Shown here: positions 33,895 to 42,409 of the stretch, in pieces
Numbering within the stretch: the first letter of the stretch is position 1
How the letters are laid out: each line of letters opens with the position of its first letter
Notes under the pieces: generated by a model
The model's input: only the letters and a program-made list of their open reading frames with translations
Database searches by the model: none
Told to the model about the DNA's origin: nothing
Made by a program: the position numbers and the translations under genes
Assembly: GCA_021372555.1 (NCBI GenBank)
Contig: JAJFUI010000085.1
Span: 1 to 58,094, forward strand
Direction: 5' to 3'
Source of the DNA: Planctomycetaceae bacterium
GTDB taxonomy: Bacteria > Planctomycetota > Planctomycetia > Pirellulales > Thermoguttaceae
Length of the DNA stretch: 58,094 bases

Positions 33895-35178
33895 ATGGAT
33901 ATGGCCAAGAGGAAAAAAGGCCGCCCACGCGGTCGGAACGGCGGTTCCGGCTATGGTGGGCGTGGCGGATATCGTCCGCACTCTCCCCGTAATCATCAGT
34001 CGCCGGCAGGTAACGGCGAAAATCGGAGCGTTGAGCCCGTCGACAACGGCGAACCCGGCCCGGTCGAGCCCGGCAGCGGCGTGCTGGAAATGCACCCGAA
34101 CGGCTACGGGTTCCTCCGCGATCCCACCAATAATTACACGCGGGAGATGACCGATCCATTCGTCCCCGGCAGCATGATCGAGAAGTATGGGCTGCGCGAG
34201 GGCGTTCTGATCCATGGCATGGTGCAGGCGGGACGCCGCCAGCAGGGCCCGCGGCTTCGCGAGGTCACTGATGTCGACGGCATGCCGCCCGACGAGTACC
34301 GAAACGTCAAGAGCTTCGACCAGTTGACGCCGATCAACCCGGAGTCGTGGCTGAAGCTGGAGACAGGGCCAGAACCGCTCACCACGCGTGTGATGGATCT
34401 GCTTACGCCCTTGGGAAAGGGCCAGCGGGCGCTGATCGTTGCGCCGCCACGGACCGGCAAGACGATCCTCTTGCAGCACATCAGCCTCGGCGTTTCGACG
34501 AACTTCCCCGACGTCAAATTGATTGTGCTGCTGATCGACGAGCGTCCCGAAGAAGTGACCGATATGAAGCGGGCGGTCAACGGCGAAGTCGTGGCCAGCA
34601 GTCTGGACTGCGACATCGAGAGCCACGTGCGGCTATCGCAGCTCGTGGTCGAACGCTGCAAGCGCTTGGCCGAAATGGGCAAGGATGTGGTCCTCCTGAT
34701 GGACTCCATCACCCGACTCGCCCGGGCGTTCAACAAGTGGGTCGGAAACACCGGCCGCACGATGAGCGGCGGCGTCGACATCAAGGCGATGGATATCCCG
34801 AAGAAGCTGTTCGCCACCGCTCGGTTGTTCGAAGAAGGCGGCTCACTGACCGTGGTCGGCACCGCGCTGATCGACACCGGCAGCCGCATGGACGAGTTGA
34901 TTTTCCAGGAGTTCAAGGGCACCGGCAACATGGAACTGGTGCTTGACCGCAAGCTGGCCGACCGTCGCGTTTGGCCGGCGATCGACATCAGCCAGTCCGG
35001 CACGCGTCGCGAAGAGAAACTGCTGCCGCCGGAAACCCTGCGGGCAGTGACGATGCTTCGCCGGACGCTGTCAACGATGCACCCCGTCGATGCGATGGAG
35101 CAACTGACAACGCAGTTGGCGAAGCGCAAGTCGAATCAGGAGTTCATCAACCTGATCAGTGGAGCGCGGCTGGACTAA
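33895..35178 (+). CDS. rho: Transcription termination factor Rho
   Basis: About 427 residues from ATG 33895 (MDMAKRKKGRPRG); ATG 33901 is two codons on. The usual helical Rho N-terminal bundle is replaced by a Gly/Arg/Asn-rich basic stretch of about 60 residues, followed by the OB-fold RNA-binding domain (GVLEMHPNGYGFLRD, the primary site) and the RecA-like ATPase. Walker A is APPRTGKT, Walker B VVLLMDSITRLARA, and the Q/R loops include SGGVDIKAMDIPKKLF; the C-terminal GTGNMELVLDRKLADRRVWP and SGTRREEKLL are typical. Rho hexamers translocate on RNA and release RNA polymerase. The long leader upstream suggests autoregulation. Confidence 0.98.
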   Translation: MDMAKRKKGRPRGRNGGSGYGGRGGYRPHSPRNHQSPAGNGENRSVEPVDNGEPGPVEPGSGVLEMHPNGYGFLRDPTNNYTREMTDPFVPGSMIEKYGLREGVLIHGMVQAGRRQQGPRLREVTDVDGMPPDEYRNVKSFDQLTPINPESWLKLETGPEPLTTRVMDLLTPLGKGQRALIVAPPRTGKTILLQHISLGVSTNFPDVKLIVLLIDERPEEVTDMKRAVNGEVVASSLDCDIESHVRLSQLVVERCKRLAEMGKDVVLLMDSITRLARAFNKWVGNTGRTMSGGVDIKAMDIPKKLFATARLFEEGGSLTVVGTALIDTGSRMDELIFQEFKGTGNMELVLDRKLADRRVWPAIDISQSGTRREEKLLPPETLRAVTMLRRTLSTMHPVDAMEQLTTQLAKRKSNQEFINLISGARLD

Positions 35179-35276
35179 TGGCGAATGGCGGCGATTGAGC
35201 CCACGTTCGCTGCCTGGATTTCGTGTGTCCCCGGGGCGATGGGTGGACCTGCCGCGGCCATCGAGGGCAAGCAGCC

Positions 35277-35495
35277 ATGATAACGCCAAAAACCGCACTG
35301 AAGTTCGATGTCGAGGTGCAGGAGCACGGGAAGCTGGAACTCACTGTTCCGTTCTCCGCGGGCTCTCACGTCGCCGTCTTCGTCGTCGAAGAGGCGGACG
35401 ATTTCGGCGATTTGGTGGCCGCGGCCGAAAGCAACCTGGCGTTCTGGGATAATCCCTACGACGACGAGGACTGGAATGATGCCTCGTCAGGGTGA
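35277..35495 (+). CDS. Putative antitoxin of a MazF-type pair
   Basis: 72 residues starting MITPKTALKFDVEVQEHGKL. A beta-rich first half (ELTVPFSAGSHVAVFVVEE) is followed by an acidic helix and a Trp-containing tail (NLAFWDNPYDDEDWND). The small size, acidity and 17-base overlap with the toxin gene mark it as an antitoxin. It does not look like the AbrB/SpoVT fold of MazE; the acidic FWDNP tail is known from antitoxins paired with MazF/PemK-like toxins. No own ribosome site is obvious before ATG 35277. Confidence 0.78.
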   Translation: MITPKTALKFDVEVQEHGKLELTVPFSAGSHVAVFVVEEADDFGDLVAAAESNLAFWDNPYDDEDWNDASSG

Positions 35496-35823
35496 CATCG
35501 TCCTCGTCCCGGTGCCGTTCAGCGATCTGTCGTCGCAAAAGCGGCGGCCGGTGATTGTCGTTTCCAACGATGCGTACCATCGCAGTACGGCCGATATGAT
35601 CGTCGTGGCGATGACTTCTAACCCCGCTCGCAGCGATTACGGCTTCGTCATCGAATCACGCGATCTGGAGCGCGGTCGGTTGAATCGGCCTGGAACAGTT
35701 AGGGTGGACAAGATTTTGGCTCTCTCACAGTCTCTGATCGTCGCCGAGTTCGGGCGAGTCGATGCGACGGTGTTGGATCGCATTGGAAAAACGTTATTCG
35801 AGCTGCTGCAGTCTGAAACGTAA
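35479..35823 (+). CDS. MazF/PemK-family toxin endoribonuclease
   Basis: 114 residues from ATG 35479 (MPRQGDIVLVPVPFSD); ATG 35476 is directly before it, and GAGGA lies upstream inside the antitoxin gene. The fold signature is GDIVLVPVPFSDLSSQKRRPVIVVSND, followed by MIVVAMTSNP and a TVRVDKILALS strand, typical of PemK/MazF ribosome-independent mRNA interferases. The antitoxin gene overlaps it upstream, and pyrC follows after only 2 bases, so toxin and pyrC may be on one transcript. Confidence 0.92.
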   Translation: MPRQGDIVLVPVPFSDLSSQKRRPVIVVSNDAYHRSTADMIVVAMTSNPARSDYGFVIESRDLERGRLNRPGTVRVDKILALSQSLIVAEFGRVDATVLDRIGKTLFELLQSET

Positions 35824-35825
35824 AC

Positions 35826-37106
35826 ATGCCGAACCTCCTGATTCAAAACGGCCGGGTGATTGATCCGTCGCAAGAGATGGATCGCGTGACGAACCTCCTC
35901 ATCGCCGACGGCCGGATCGCCGCCTACGACGCGCAACCGAGCGGGCAGGAGACAGTGATCGATGCCTCGGGCAAAATCGTCTCGCCAGGGCTGATCGACA
36001 TGCACGTCCATCTGCGAGAACCAGGCTTTGAGGAGGATGAAACGGTCGAGTCCGGGACGGCGGCCGCCCTGGCCGGCGGCTTCACCTCAGTCGCTTGCAT
36101 TGCCAACACCGACCCGCCCATCGACACGCAGGCCACGGTGGAATTCGTTCGCGACCGAGCCGAGCGGGCCAACAACTGCAACGTCTTTGTGGTCGCCTGC
36201 GTCAGCCGAAATCGCGAGGGGAAGGAGCTGGCGGAGATCGGCCAATTGGTCGAGGCCGGCGCCGTGGCCTTCAGCGACGACGGCGCCCCCGTCTACGACG
36301 CCGAGCTGATGCGGCGGGCGCTGGAATACTGCTTGATGTTCGACAAGCCGGTGTTGAGCCACACGGAGATTCGCGAGTTGACCCAGCAGGGCGTCATGCA
36401 CGATGGGCTCTGCTCGCTCGAACTGGGTTTGCCGGGCATTCCGGCCGCGGCCGAAGATGCGATGACCGCGCGCGACATCGCGCTGGCCGAAGCCACCGGT
36501 GGCCGGCTCCACCTGATGCACGTTTCCACGAGCAGCAGCGTGGATATGCTCCGTCGAGCCAAGAGCCGCGGGGTGCGCGTCACGGGCGAAGCGACGCCGC
36601 ACCATTTTTCCCTCACCGATGATTCGTTGCGGACATTCGACGCCAACTTCAAGATGAGCCCCCCGCTTCGAGGACGCGAGCACGTCGAGGCGGTCATCGC
36701 GGGTCTGGCCGATGGCACGATCGACGCCATCGCGACGGATCACGCCCCACACGCGCCGGAAAAGAAGATGCAGGAGCTCGATCGCGCTCCGTTTGGCGTG
36801 GTCGGCCTCGAGACGGCTCTCGCGCTGGTGGTGACGAAGTTGATCGAGCCCGGGCTAATGGCTTGGCCGGCGGTGATCCAGAAGATGTCGCTCAACCCGG
36901 CCAGAATTCTGGGGCTAAGCAAGGGGACACTTCACATTGGTGCGGATGCCGACGTGACGATCATCGACCCGAAGGCCCGGTGGACCGTCGATCCATCACG
37001 GTTCCGGTCGAAAAGCGTGAACACACCGTTCGCCGACTGGCAACTGACTGGCCGCGCAGAAACGGTGATCGTCGGCGGCCGTGTACGATTCCAAGCGAAG
37101 GACTGA
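35826..37106 (+). CDS. pyrC: Dihydroorotase
   Basis: 426 residues, amidohydrolase superfamily. Zinc ligands and catalytic residues are present: HVHLREPG (about 60-67), the AFSDDG motif, LSHTE, LMHVST and ATDHAPH (about 305-311). The enzyme cyclises carbamoyl-aspartate to dihydroorotate in de novo pyrimidine synthesis. All key residues of a catalytically active type I dihydroorotase are kept, so it is not an inactive paralogue. It lies 2 bases after the MazF-type toxin stop codon, an unusual neighbour for a pyrimidine gene, and no pyrB is adjacent. Confidence 0.96.
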   Translation: MPNLLIQNGRVIDPSQEMDRVTNLLIADGRIAAYDAQPSGQETVIDASGKIVSPGLIDMHVHLREPGFEEDETVESGTAAALAGGFTSVACIANTDPPIDTQATVEFVRDRAERANNCNVFVVACVSRNREGKELAEIGQLVEAGAVAFSDDGAPVYDAELMRRALEYCLMFDKPVLSHTEIRELTQQGVMHDGLCSLELGLPGIPAAAEDAMTARDIALAEATGGRLHLMHVSTSSSVDMLRRAKSRGVRVTGEATPHHFSLTDDSLRTFDANFKMSPPLRGREHVEAVIAGLADGTIDAIATDHAPHAPEKKMQELDRAPFGVVGLETALALVVTKLIEPGLMAWPAVIQKMSLNPARILGLSKGTLHIGADADVTIIDPKARWTVDPSRFRSKSVNTPFADWQLTGRAETVIVGGRVRFQAKD

Positions 37107-37184
37107 CGGAGCAGTCGCGACCGATTCGTCAACGCTAGCTTCGGGCATCCTTCGCCATTCGTGCTCTGTCATTCACCTTCCGCC

Positions 37185-37727
37185 ATGCCAATCCTGATTG
37201 ACGGCTACAATCTGCTGCATGCGACAGGCATTGCGGGCCATGGGAGCGGGCCGGGTGGGCTGGAACGAAGCCGGCTGGCATTGCTCAACTTCCTGGCCCA
37301 TTCGCTCGATCCGGCAGATGTGCCGCACACGACCGTCGTGTTCGACGCCCACGACGCCCCGGCCGGCCTCCCCAAGACCGTACAGCATCGCGGCATCACG
37401 GTTCGCTTTGCCATCGGCTATGAGACGGCCGACGCGCTGATCGAGGAATTGATTCGTGCGGCTTCAGCCCCGCGGCGGTTGGTTGTCGTTTCCGGCGATC
37501 GCGAAGTCCAACGCGCGGCGACGCGGCGCAGGGCAAAGGCGGTAGACAGCGAGGCATGGTTTATGGAATTGCTGCGTGCCCGGCAGCATCGTCGCGATGC
37601 AGAGGCCGAGACTCCGGCCAGACCGGCGGTCCCGCTCTTGCAGGAAGACGTCGAGTATTGGGTGCGTCAATTCGGCGGCGAATCGTTGCTGCGAGAGTGC
37701 GACGACAATGAGTTCCGATTGCCGTAG
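37185..37727 (+). CDS. NYN-domain (YacP/Rae1-like) PIN-type nuclease
   Basis: 180 residues from ATG 37185 (MPILIDGYNLLHATG). The first acidic motif LIDGYNLL, the middle TTVVFDAHDAP and ADALIEELI with the last VVVSGDREVQRAATRR match the NYN (YacP) branch of PIN-like nucleases, which include ribosome-associated mRNA endonucleases in Bacillus. The acidic residues expected for metal binding are present (Asp in IDGYN, Asp in FDAHD, Asp in SGDRE). The upstream open frame to 37161 adds nothing. It follows pyrC by 78 bases. Confidence 0.87.
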   Translation: MPILIDGYNLLHATGIAGHGSGPGGLERSRLALLNFLAHSLDPADVPHTTVVFDAHDAPAGLPKTVQHRGITVRFAIGYETADALIEELIRAASAPRRLVVVSGDREVQRAATRRRAKAVDSEAWFMELLRARQHRRDAEAETPARPAVPLLQEDVEYWVRQFGGESLLRECDDNEFRLP

Positions 37728-37795
37728 CTTGCGGCGAACGAGTCTTCTGCGCAGCCAACGCGTCTGATCAGCAAGCCCACCTCGCCCCGGGCTCT

Positions 37796-39130
37796 TTACG
37801 CCTTTCGCCGCCTGCCCCAGGCTGGCCGCACGGCCGAGAGCGCCACCCGGTCTTCAAGGTTGGGGCGGAAGATGGTAAGAATCAGCAGCGGCAGATACCA
37901 GGTGATGCAAAGGCCGCCCTGATCGGCGTGCCAAAATTGGGTGCCGAGCATCACCGCGGCCGAACAGCTCAGCAGGGTGCCCAGGTTCTTGTGTGGCGGC
38001 CAGAGGGCCAAGCCGGCCGAGATGACGGCGAACAACGTAAAGACCGGAATCCGATACTCGTCGTGCCAGAACTGCCAGATGCCCGTTGGTTTCACCGCGA
38101 ACGGGTTGCGCCAGCCGAACATGAGGCGAAGGTTTTCGCCAAAGCTTCCCATTTCTGGCGAGAAGAAAGCCAACCCGCCCACGAGCAATGCGAGGCCGAT
38201 GATCACGCCCGCGCCAAAACGGACCGCTCCGCGCCACCAGTAGAAGCCGAACCAGAGCGGCAGCAGGAAAAGCGGATAGAAGATCAGTCCTGCGGCTGTG
38301 CCAAGCAGAAGCCCCGCGACGAGCGGCCGGCGGTACGCTGCGATAGCCCAAAGCAGCAGCATCGCAGGGATTACGTGATCCACCTGACTGGTAAGCTGGC
38401 TGGTGGAGAACGTCAGCAAATAAAGCGTCGACGCCGCGACGCCGGTATGAATGTTGTCGAAGTGCCGCAGGCCAACCCAAATCAAGCCGGCAACCAAAGC
38501 GAGATGCGCGAGGATTGTCGCCGCGTGAGTCTGAGCGGCCAGCATCGGCGACACACGATGCACCTCTGGTCGAGCCGGGTCATTGGGGACCATCGTCTTG
38601 TCGGCCAGCTCCGCGAACTTGTAGAACGGCACATAGCCGGGGGTGCGCGTCTCCGAGGGGCCCTGCTTGGCCATCAAGTACTCGAGTCGCTCCGGTGGAC
38701 AGGTGATGACGTTGGCCATCAGGAACACCAGCAACGCCGCGCCGGTGAATGTCAGACCGCTGGCCGAAAGGTTTGGCTCCAGCAGCGGTCGGCGGACCAT
38801 TATCGGGTCCAGCAGGAGGCGAATGAAAAAGAAGCCGCTGACTGCGAATAGCCAGAGGTAGCCGGCGCGGATCAGGTTCGTGGAGACGTCGCGGAGGTGG
38901 GCCGGATCCGCGGCGACAATGCCCCAGGTCTTCATCAACTCCGGCGACTGCCGCAGCAGGCCGTGGTAGAGCAGGAGGAGTCCCGGCGAGAGGGCAATCA
39001 GCGCAACCAGATCCAAGTTCCGGACGCTCCAGAAGCGATGAAACTTGAAGTAGATGCCGATCATCATCAGGGCCGAGACGTAGGCCCAGGTGGTCGGGTT
39101 CAGCTTGTAGCCGAAGAGAATTTCCTGCAT
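37796..39130 (-). CDS. Polytopic membrane protein, possible GT87-like glycosyltransferase
   Basis: About 444 residues from ATG 39130 (MQEILFGYKLNPTTW), with GAAGGG upstream. About ten hydrophobic helices with short polar loops: for example ALIALSPGLLLLYHGLL and VAGLLLGTAAGLIFYPLFL. The layout with a large loop between helices four and five (about 160-215) recalls GT-C type membrane glycosyltransferases such as the DUF2029/GT87 group, but I see no decisive catalytic motif. Envelope glycan or lipid-linked sugar work is possible. Treat the function as open. Confidence 0.8.
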   Translation of the reverse strand: MQEILFGYKLNPTTWAYVSALMMIGIYFKFHRFWSVRNLDLVALIALSPGLLLLYHGLLRQSPELMKTWGIVAADPAHLRDVSTNLIRAGYLWLFAVSGFFFIRLLLDPIMVRRPLLEPNLSASGLTFTGAALLVFLMANVITCPPERLEYLMAKQGPSETRTPGYVPFYKFAELADKTMVPNDPARPEVHRVSPMLAAQTHAATILAHLALVAGLIWVGLRHFDNIHTGVAASTLYLLTFSTSQLTSQVDHVIPAMLLLWAIAAYRRPLVAGLLLGTAAGLIFYPLFLLPLWFGFYWWRGAVRFGAGVIIGLALLVGGLAFFSPEMGSFGENLRLMFGWRNPFAVKPTGIWQFWHDEYRIPVFTLFAVISAGLALWPPHKNLGTLLSCSAAVMLGTQFWHADQGGLCITWYLPLLILTIFRPNLEDRVALSAVRPAWGRRRKA

Positions 39131-39237
39131 GCCCTTCAGGATACGCGTCGGGGGGGCAATTACAAGCCCCCCTGGGCGAATGACGAATGCCAATGACGAA
39201 ACAATCTCGAAGCCTAAAATCTCCTGGGGCTTCGGTC

Positions 39238-40419
39238 TTAGGACGTCGTCAGTCCTTTGTCGTTCGTCAGTCGAGTTTCGTCATGCAATCGCGATCTCGC
39301 TTCGTCAGCCCAGGGACTGTCGGGAGCCAGGGAAAGAAATGATTGCCAATGTTGCTCGGCGTCACCGCGGCAGTTCAGGTCGTCGAGGGTGCGAGCCAAG
39401 TGGTAATGAACGTCGGCATAATCGGGATGATAGCGGAGAGCGCCCTCGAAAGCGGCGACTGCCAGCTCGCGATCGCCCGTCTCAGCCAGCACACAGCCGA
39501 GATTCGCACGTGCCTCGACATAGTCCTCGTCCAGCTCGATGGCCATGTAGTACCGCTCTCGTGCGCCGTTAAGATCGCCCAACCGATACAAGAGCTCAGC
39601 CACCTGAAAGCAGAGCTCGGGCTTGGGCCCCGTGGCGGCCATCACCGCCCGATACATTTCAGCGGCAGCCGCCACTTGGCCTTCCTCTTCCAGCTCGGCG
39701 GCGAAACGGCACATCTGGTCCGGCGCCGTGGGAACGGCCGGCGCGGGCTCGGCGTCGGCAGGCCACGCGTCAAAGTCAAGCCGCAACTGGCCGCCGGGCT
39801 CAACGAGCCCTTCGCCCTGACGCAGCAGAATTTGCTTGCCGTGGACGATGACCGAGAGCTGGGCTAGCGGTCGGGCGACGTTGGGCAAATACCGGGCGAG
39901 CGTGCCAAGCTTCTTCTCGATCTCGCGGGGTGAAGCTCCTGCCGCCAGCAGTTCGGTAAGCCGCCGGGCGGTTGCCACCTCTTGGAAATCGAAATACGGC
40001 AGCCGCCGCACTTCGCGAACCGGAACGATCAGCCCTCGGCGATGCCAGCGGCGGATCACCGCGACCGGCACCCCGAGCAGGTCAGCCAGCATTGCCGGCG
40101 TGTAAAGCCTCTGGACGTCGTGCTGGGCGTCGATCAGACCCAGCCGCTGCCATAGCTGCGTCTCGGCGATCACCTCGATGGCGCCCAGTTCGATCTGCCG
40201 CCGGGTGGCGTCGTCGAACCAGTCGTCGGCGCCCAACTCGGGAATGGGGAAGACTTCGTCGCCAACGACAATCAACTGGGCGGACGGATCCGGTTTGTCG
40301 AGCACGGTGGCGCCGCGTCCGCGAACCAATTGGGCGGCATCGCGCTTGGCCATGCTAGCCAATCGGCCGACGAATGCGATACGCTGGCCGTGAAGAATAT
40401 CAGAGGCTTGGTCGGTCAT
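39238..40419 (-). CDS. BRCT-MerR-TPR regulatory protein
   Basis: About 393 residues from ATG 40419 (MTDQASDILHGQRIAFVGRL). Residues about 8-85 read as a BRCT-like domain (HGQRIAFVGRLASMAKRDAA, then ATVLDKPDPSAQLIVVGDE). Residues about 105-180 are a MerR-type winged HTH (YTPAMLADLLGVPVAVIRRW, then RRGLIVPVREVRRLPYFDF), which recognises DNA. Residues about 250-390 hold three to four TPRs (EDYVEARANLGCVLAETGD, ALRYHPDYADVHYHLARTL). The combination of a poly-anion/protein-binding BRCT domain, a DNA-binding MerR domain and TPRs suggests a regulator that brings a partner to DNA. The role is unknown. Confidence 0.86.
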   Translation of the reverse strand: MTDQASDILHGQRIAFVGRLASMAKRDAAQLVRGRGATVLDKPDPSAQLIVVGDEVFPIPELGADDWFDDATRRQIELGAIEVIAETQLWQRLGLIDAQHDVQRLYTPAMLADLLGVPVAVIRRWHRRGLIVPVREVRRLPYFDFQEVATARRLTELLAAGASPREIEKKLGTLARYLPNVARPLAQLSVIVHGKQILLRQGEGLVEPGGQLRLDFDAWPADAEPAPAVPTAPDQMCRFAAELEEEGQVAAAAEMYRAVMAATGPKPELCFQVAELLYRLGDLNGARERYYMAIELDEDYVEARANLGCVLAETGDRELAVAAFEGALRYHPDYADVHYHLARTLDDLNCRGDAEQHWQSFLSLAPDSPWADEARSRLHDETRLTNDKGLTTS

Positions 40420-40535
40420 GGGCAATGGGAAAAAGGACGTCGCATGAAGAAACGCCCCGCGACTGCGATCGCGAGGCGTTTGCGAGCACTCTCCCATCAT
40501 ACTGTTTCCTCACGCGTAGCGTGAGGAGTACACCA

Positions 40536-41786
40536 TCATGTTCCCTTTGGCCGGTAGATGTCCGACGGCGGATTCATCGGCGGGACCGGCCGCAACGTGG
40601 GGGCCGGCTCCTTGGCCGCAGGCTTTTCCTCGGGCTGCACCGACTTCGGCGCGGCCGTCTCCGGGCCAAGCGAAGGCGGCACGTTGGAATCGAAGGTCTT
40701 CGGCGCGGGGGTCGGCTGCGGCGCTGCGCTCGCCGGAGGATTCGCCTCGATCGACGGCGTTGCCGGCGCTGCCGGTGCGGGCGTCGGCGTCATCGTAGCT
40801 GGCGGGGCGGCAGGGATCGGGTTACCACAAGCATCCAGCGGCTCGCGGTAGCACACCACGCGCGGCACGTTGTACGTGTACACGACCGGCGTCCGCTTTT
40901 CGACACAGCGCGGCACCTTGATCGTCCCCTGCTCGGCAACCATCCGGCAGACCTGATACGGAATCTGCTCGACCCGCTCCTCGTAAACCATCTTGCAGGT
41001 GCTCACGGGCACGCGTCGGACTTGCTGCTCGGTAACCATGCGGCAAACCTGGATGGGTACCTTGCGAACGACCGTCTCGGGCACGTACCGGCACGTCTGC
41101 ACCGGAACCTGTTGCGCGACCGTTTGCGGGACCATCGACGTCTGCGGAATCTGCTGGGCGACGACGTTCGGGTGCCACACCTGCTGCACCTCGTAGCGGC
41201 CATGCGGCGACTGGACCCAGTAAAGCCCGCCGCGCTGGTAGACCGTCTGGCCCGTGGCCGGATCGACAGTGCAGCCGCCGGACTGCCAAGCCAATCGCGT
41301 GGCCGGCCAACTCGGCTTCAGCACCATCTGCTGGCTGTAGCAACCTTGGTCGACCAATTGCGTCCGATAGGTTGTCACCGGCTGATAGACCGTGTGATAG
41401 TCGGTTCGATAAGCGGTCTCGTAGACCGGCTTCATGACGGTGTACGATTCGTCGCGCTCGGCGGTCTCGTAAACCGGCTTTTGCACGGTGTAGGTTTCGT
41501 CGCGGTAGCCGGTCTCAACCACGGGCTTAGCGACCGTGTAGCGGTTCTCCCGAACTGCCGTTTCCCAAACCGGCTTGTACGTCGTGACGGGCCGCTCCTC
41601 GATCACATTCTCGTAATCGATGCGGTAGGCCGTGACGTGCTGTTGCTCGTAAACGGTTTGATAGACGATGCGGTAGGTCTGGCCGTCGCCGCACGTCATG
41701 GCGCCGGTCGGACACTGAGCAGACGCTGTCGCGACCAACACAGCCGACGCAGCAACCGCGGAAATCAGACGAGCAAGTGTATTCAT
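40536..41786 (-). CDS. YTV-repeat cell-wall type protein
   Basis: 416 residues with a signal peptide (LARLISAVAASAVLVATASA) and AAGGGAAG before the ATG. Residues about 40-140 contain five copies of a 16-residue repeat of the type RDESYTVMKPVYETA, the planctomycete YTV domain described in Rhodopirellula cell-wall proteins; at the DNA level the period is 48 bases. Residues about 215-300 have a second repeat family, V-x-K-V-P-x-Q-x-CRMV-x-E, with one Cys per unit, and the C-terminal 110 residues are Pro/Ala/Thr-rich. YTV proteins are thought to be structural proteins of the proteinaceous planctomycete wall; the regular Cys could make disulfide cross-links. Confidence 0.88.
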   Translation of the reverse strand: MNTLARLISAVAASAVLVATASAQCPTGAMTCGDGQTYRIVYQTVYEQQHVTAYRIDYENVIEERPVTTYKPVWETAVRENRYTVAKPVVETGYRDETYTVQKPVYETAERDESYTVMKPVYETAYRTDYHTVYQPVTTYRTQLVDQGCYSQQMVLKPSWPATRLAWQSGGCTVDPATGQTVYQRGGLYWVQSPHGRYEVQQVWHPNVVAQQIPQTSMVPQTVAQQVPVQTCRYVPETVVRKVPIQVCRMVTEQQVRRVPVSTCKMVYEERVEQIPYQVCRMVAEQGTIKVPRCVEKRTPVVYTYNVPRVVCYREPLDACGNPIPAAPPATMTPTPAPAAPATPSIEANPPASAAPQPTPAPKTFDSNVPPSLGPETAAPKSVQPEEKPAAKEPAPTLRPVPPMNPPSDIYRPKGT

Positions 41787-42151
41787 GGTTCTTCCCTTTG
41801 CCAGCAGTCAGTGCGGGCACGCGCCACGTACCGCGCCTCTATGTATTACGGGCCACGCCGCATCAGTGATCCGCCGCGTTTATGGTGCGGCAGCTACTGC
41901 AACCATAGGGCGCAATTCTTCTTACGAGTCTGCCAGATTATTGGAATATTGGCAAACGGGGGACAAGGGACGAAAACTGCGATTCGATCCGAAACCCAAG
42001 TGCGTGCGCGAGTTAGGCTTGGGAAGAATTATTCAAGTTCGAATCATCGCACGCCGACACGAAAAAGTCCGCTGAAAAGCCGCAGATTGCGCATCGCCTA
42101 AGACTTGGCGGCATAGTCTGCGCAACTGGAATAGATGGACCCCAGGAGCGG
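41787..42151. other. Intergenic region
   Basis: About 365 bases between the YTV gene start and the end of the HTH gene. It must contain the YTV promoter, but I could not place hexamers. No RNA gene or repeat was seen. Confidence 0.35.
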
Positions 42152-42409
42152 CTAAATGCCTCTTGCGTCATCCGGCTGTTCGAGTCGCCGAGCGCGGACC
42201 ATGTCGATCTCTTCGGGAGTTGGGGCGGGAAAGTTCGGGCAACCCATCTGGACCCACCGGGCCAAATCGCTCTCGACCCAACGAATCAGCCGATCGCCGA
42301 TCGTCAGCGGTGGCGGGAGATTGCCCGACTCGAAAAGCAGCATCACTGTCACGTCGTCCGCCTTAAGGAACGCGCACAGCTCTTGGAATGTAAGAAGCAT
42401 ATCCGTCAT
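42152..42409 (-). CDS. Small AlpA-like HTH DNA-binding protein
   Basis: 85 residues with GGAGGCGGAGA directly upstream. The pattern MTDMLLTFQELCAFLKADDVT then SGNLPPPLTIGDRLIRWVES-DLARW matches the MerR-like/excisionase (AlpA) winged helix in which a target-binding helix is followed by the R-W-x-x-x-x-L-x-x-W core. Such proteins are small DNA-binding regulators of phage-type excision or of a target gene. The gene starts inside the end of the PAP2 gene (ATGA overlap), so it is translated with it. No phage genes are nearby. Confidence 0.82.
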   Translation of the reverse strand: MTDMLLTFQELCAFLKADDVTVMLLFESGNLPPPLTIGDRLIRWVESDLARWVQMGCPNFPAPTPEEIDMVRARRLEQPDDARGI

